Source: Filimonas effusa
Lineage (GTDB): Bacteria > Bacteroidota > Bacteroidia > Chitinophagales > Chitinophagaceae
DNA: 64,000 nucleotides
Assembly (NCBI RefSeq): GCF_004118675.1
Contig: NZ_SDHZ01000001.1
Location: 2,852,001 to 2,916,000, forward strand
Direction: 5' to 3'
Shown: positions 63,819 to 64,000 of the stretch, one piece after another
How positions within the stretch are numbered: position 1 is the stretch's first letter
Layout: each line of letters starts with the position of its first letter
Notes under the pieces: generated by a model
What the model was told of the DNA's origin: nothing
Seen by the model: the letters and a program-made list of their open reading frames with translations, nothing else
The model's database searches: none
Translations under genes and position numbers: made by a program

Positions 63819-64000
63819 TTATTTCGACCTTATCGCCTCTACAGGGTTCATCCGCGCCGCTATAGAAGCAGGAATGATCCCCGCAAGCACGCCCAGCACA
63901 ATACAAATGGTAAACGCCAGCACCACAATGCCAGGCGCTATGGTTATCGCAAAAGGAAAGATAGCACTTGCAATTATCGTAAGCACCCATACCAGTAATA
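63819..64000 (-). CDS. FtsX/MacB-type ABC permease (3' end only)
   Basis: The last ~59 codons of a gene that enters from the right edge. The reading frame gives two hydrophobic segments followed by LGVLAGIIPASIAARMNPVEAIRSK and a TAA at 63819-63821. This C-terminal PARxAARxxPVEALR pattern is the hallmark of FtsX-domain permeases of the MacB class. The substrate cannot be known from this part. Confidence 0.85.
   Translation of the reverse strand, partial: LLVWVLTIIASAIFPFAITIAPGIVVLAFTICIVLGVLAGIIPASIAARMNPVEAIRSK

Overview
The window looks like chromosome from a Bacteroidota bacterium, most likely a Chitinophagaceae-like soil or plant-associated species. The reasons are a SusC/SusD pair, lipoproteins with Bacteroidota-type lipoboxes, carboxypeptidase-regulatory-like domains followed by the EVVVxGYGT plug motif, tandem-domain Usp proteins, and gene starts without Shine-Dalgarno sequences. 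This assignment rests on gene content only; no database search was run. There is no rRNA operon, insertion sequence, prophage or CRISPR array. Two tRNA genes (Leu-TAA and Gly-GCC) are present.

Layout. 1-3.6 kb: the 5' end of a mannose-6-phosphate isomerase gene, then a uxaB-uxaA operon (tagaturonate reductase, altronate dehydratase). 3.7-14.9 kb: housekeeping and accessory genes (gamma-glutamyltranspeptidase, YraN-like protein, YkgJ-like Cys-cluster protein, XerD, DUF1343/NamZ-like protein, a vWA protein, a sigma factor with a membrane partner). 14.9-28.4 kb: a long minus-strand series for pectin-derived uronates: exuT, eda, kdgK, kduI, kduD, gapN-like, uxaC, a divergent second uxaA, GH105 and GH28. 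28.8 kb: a divergent LacI-family regulator. 30.3-36.3 kb: a minus-strand operon for non-phosphorylating catabolism of a 6-deoxy sugar, probably L-fucose. 36.4-44.7 kb: a pectin polysaccharide utilisation locus (SusC, SusD, FN3/beta-helix lipoprotein, CE12-CE8 fusion). 44.9-64 kb: GH63-like glucosidase, a CLC transporter, two Usp proteins, an AraC regulator, GH2, glycosyltransferases, an ABC-F ATPase, TsaD, an MlaE-type permease and the 3' end of an FtsX/MacB-type permease.

How the genes fit together. SusC/SusD would import pectin fragments that have been de-esterified by CE12-CE8. GH28 and GH105 release galacturonate and unsaturated uronate. UxaC, UxaB and UxaA, together with KduI and KduD, converge on 2-keto-3-deoxygluconate; KdgK and Eda then yield pyruvate and glyceraldehyde-3-phosphate, and the GapN-like enzyme could take the latter to 3-phosphoglycerate. 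A near-identical core, GCAAACGTT, lies upstream of susC, in the GH28/lacI divergent region, and upstream of the second uxaA. I infer that it is the operator of the LacI-family protein encoded here.

The points most worth a second look are this three-site regulon; the divergent second UxaA; the deoxy-sugar operon, which has no aldonate dehydratase and whose first SDR lacks the catalytic Lys; and SusC-type plug motifs carried by two proteins that are not porins.
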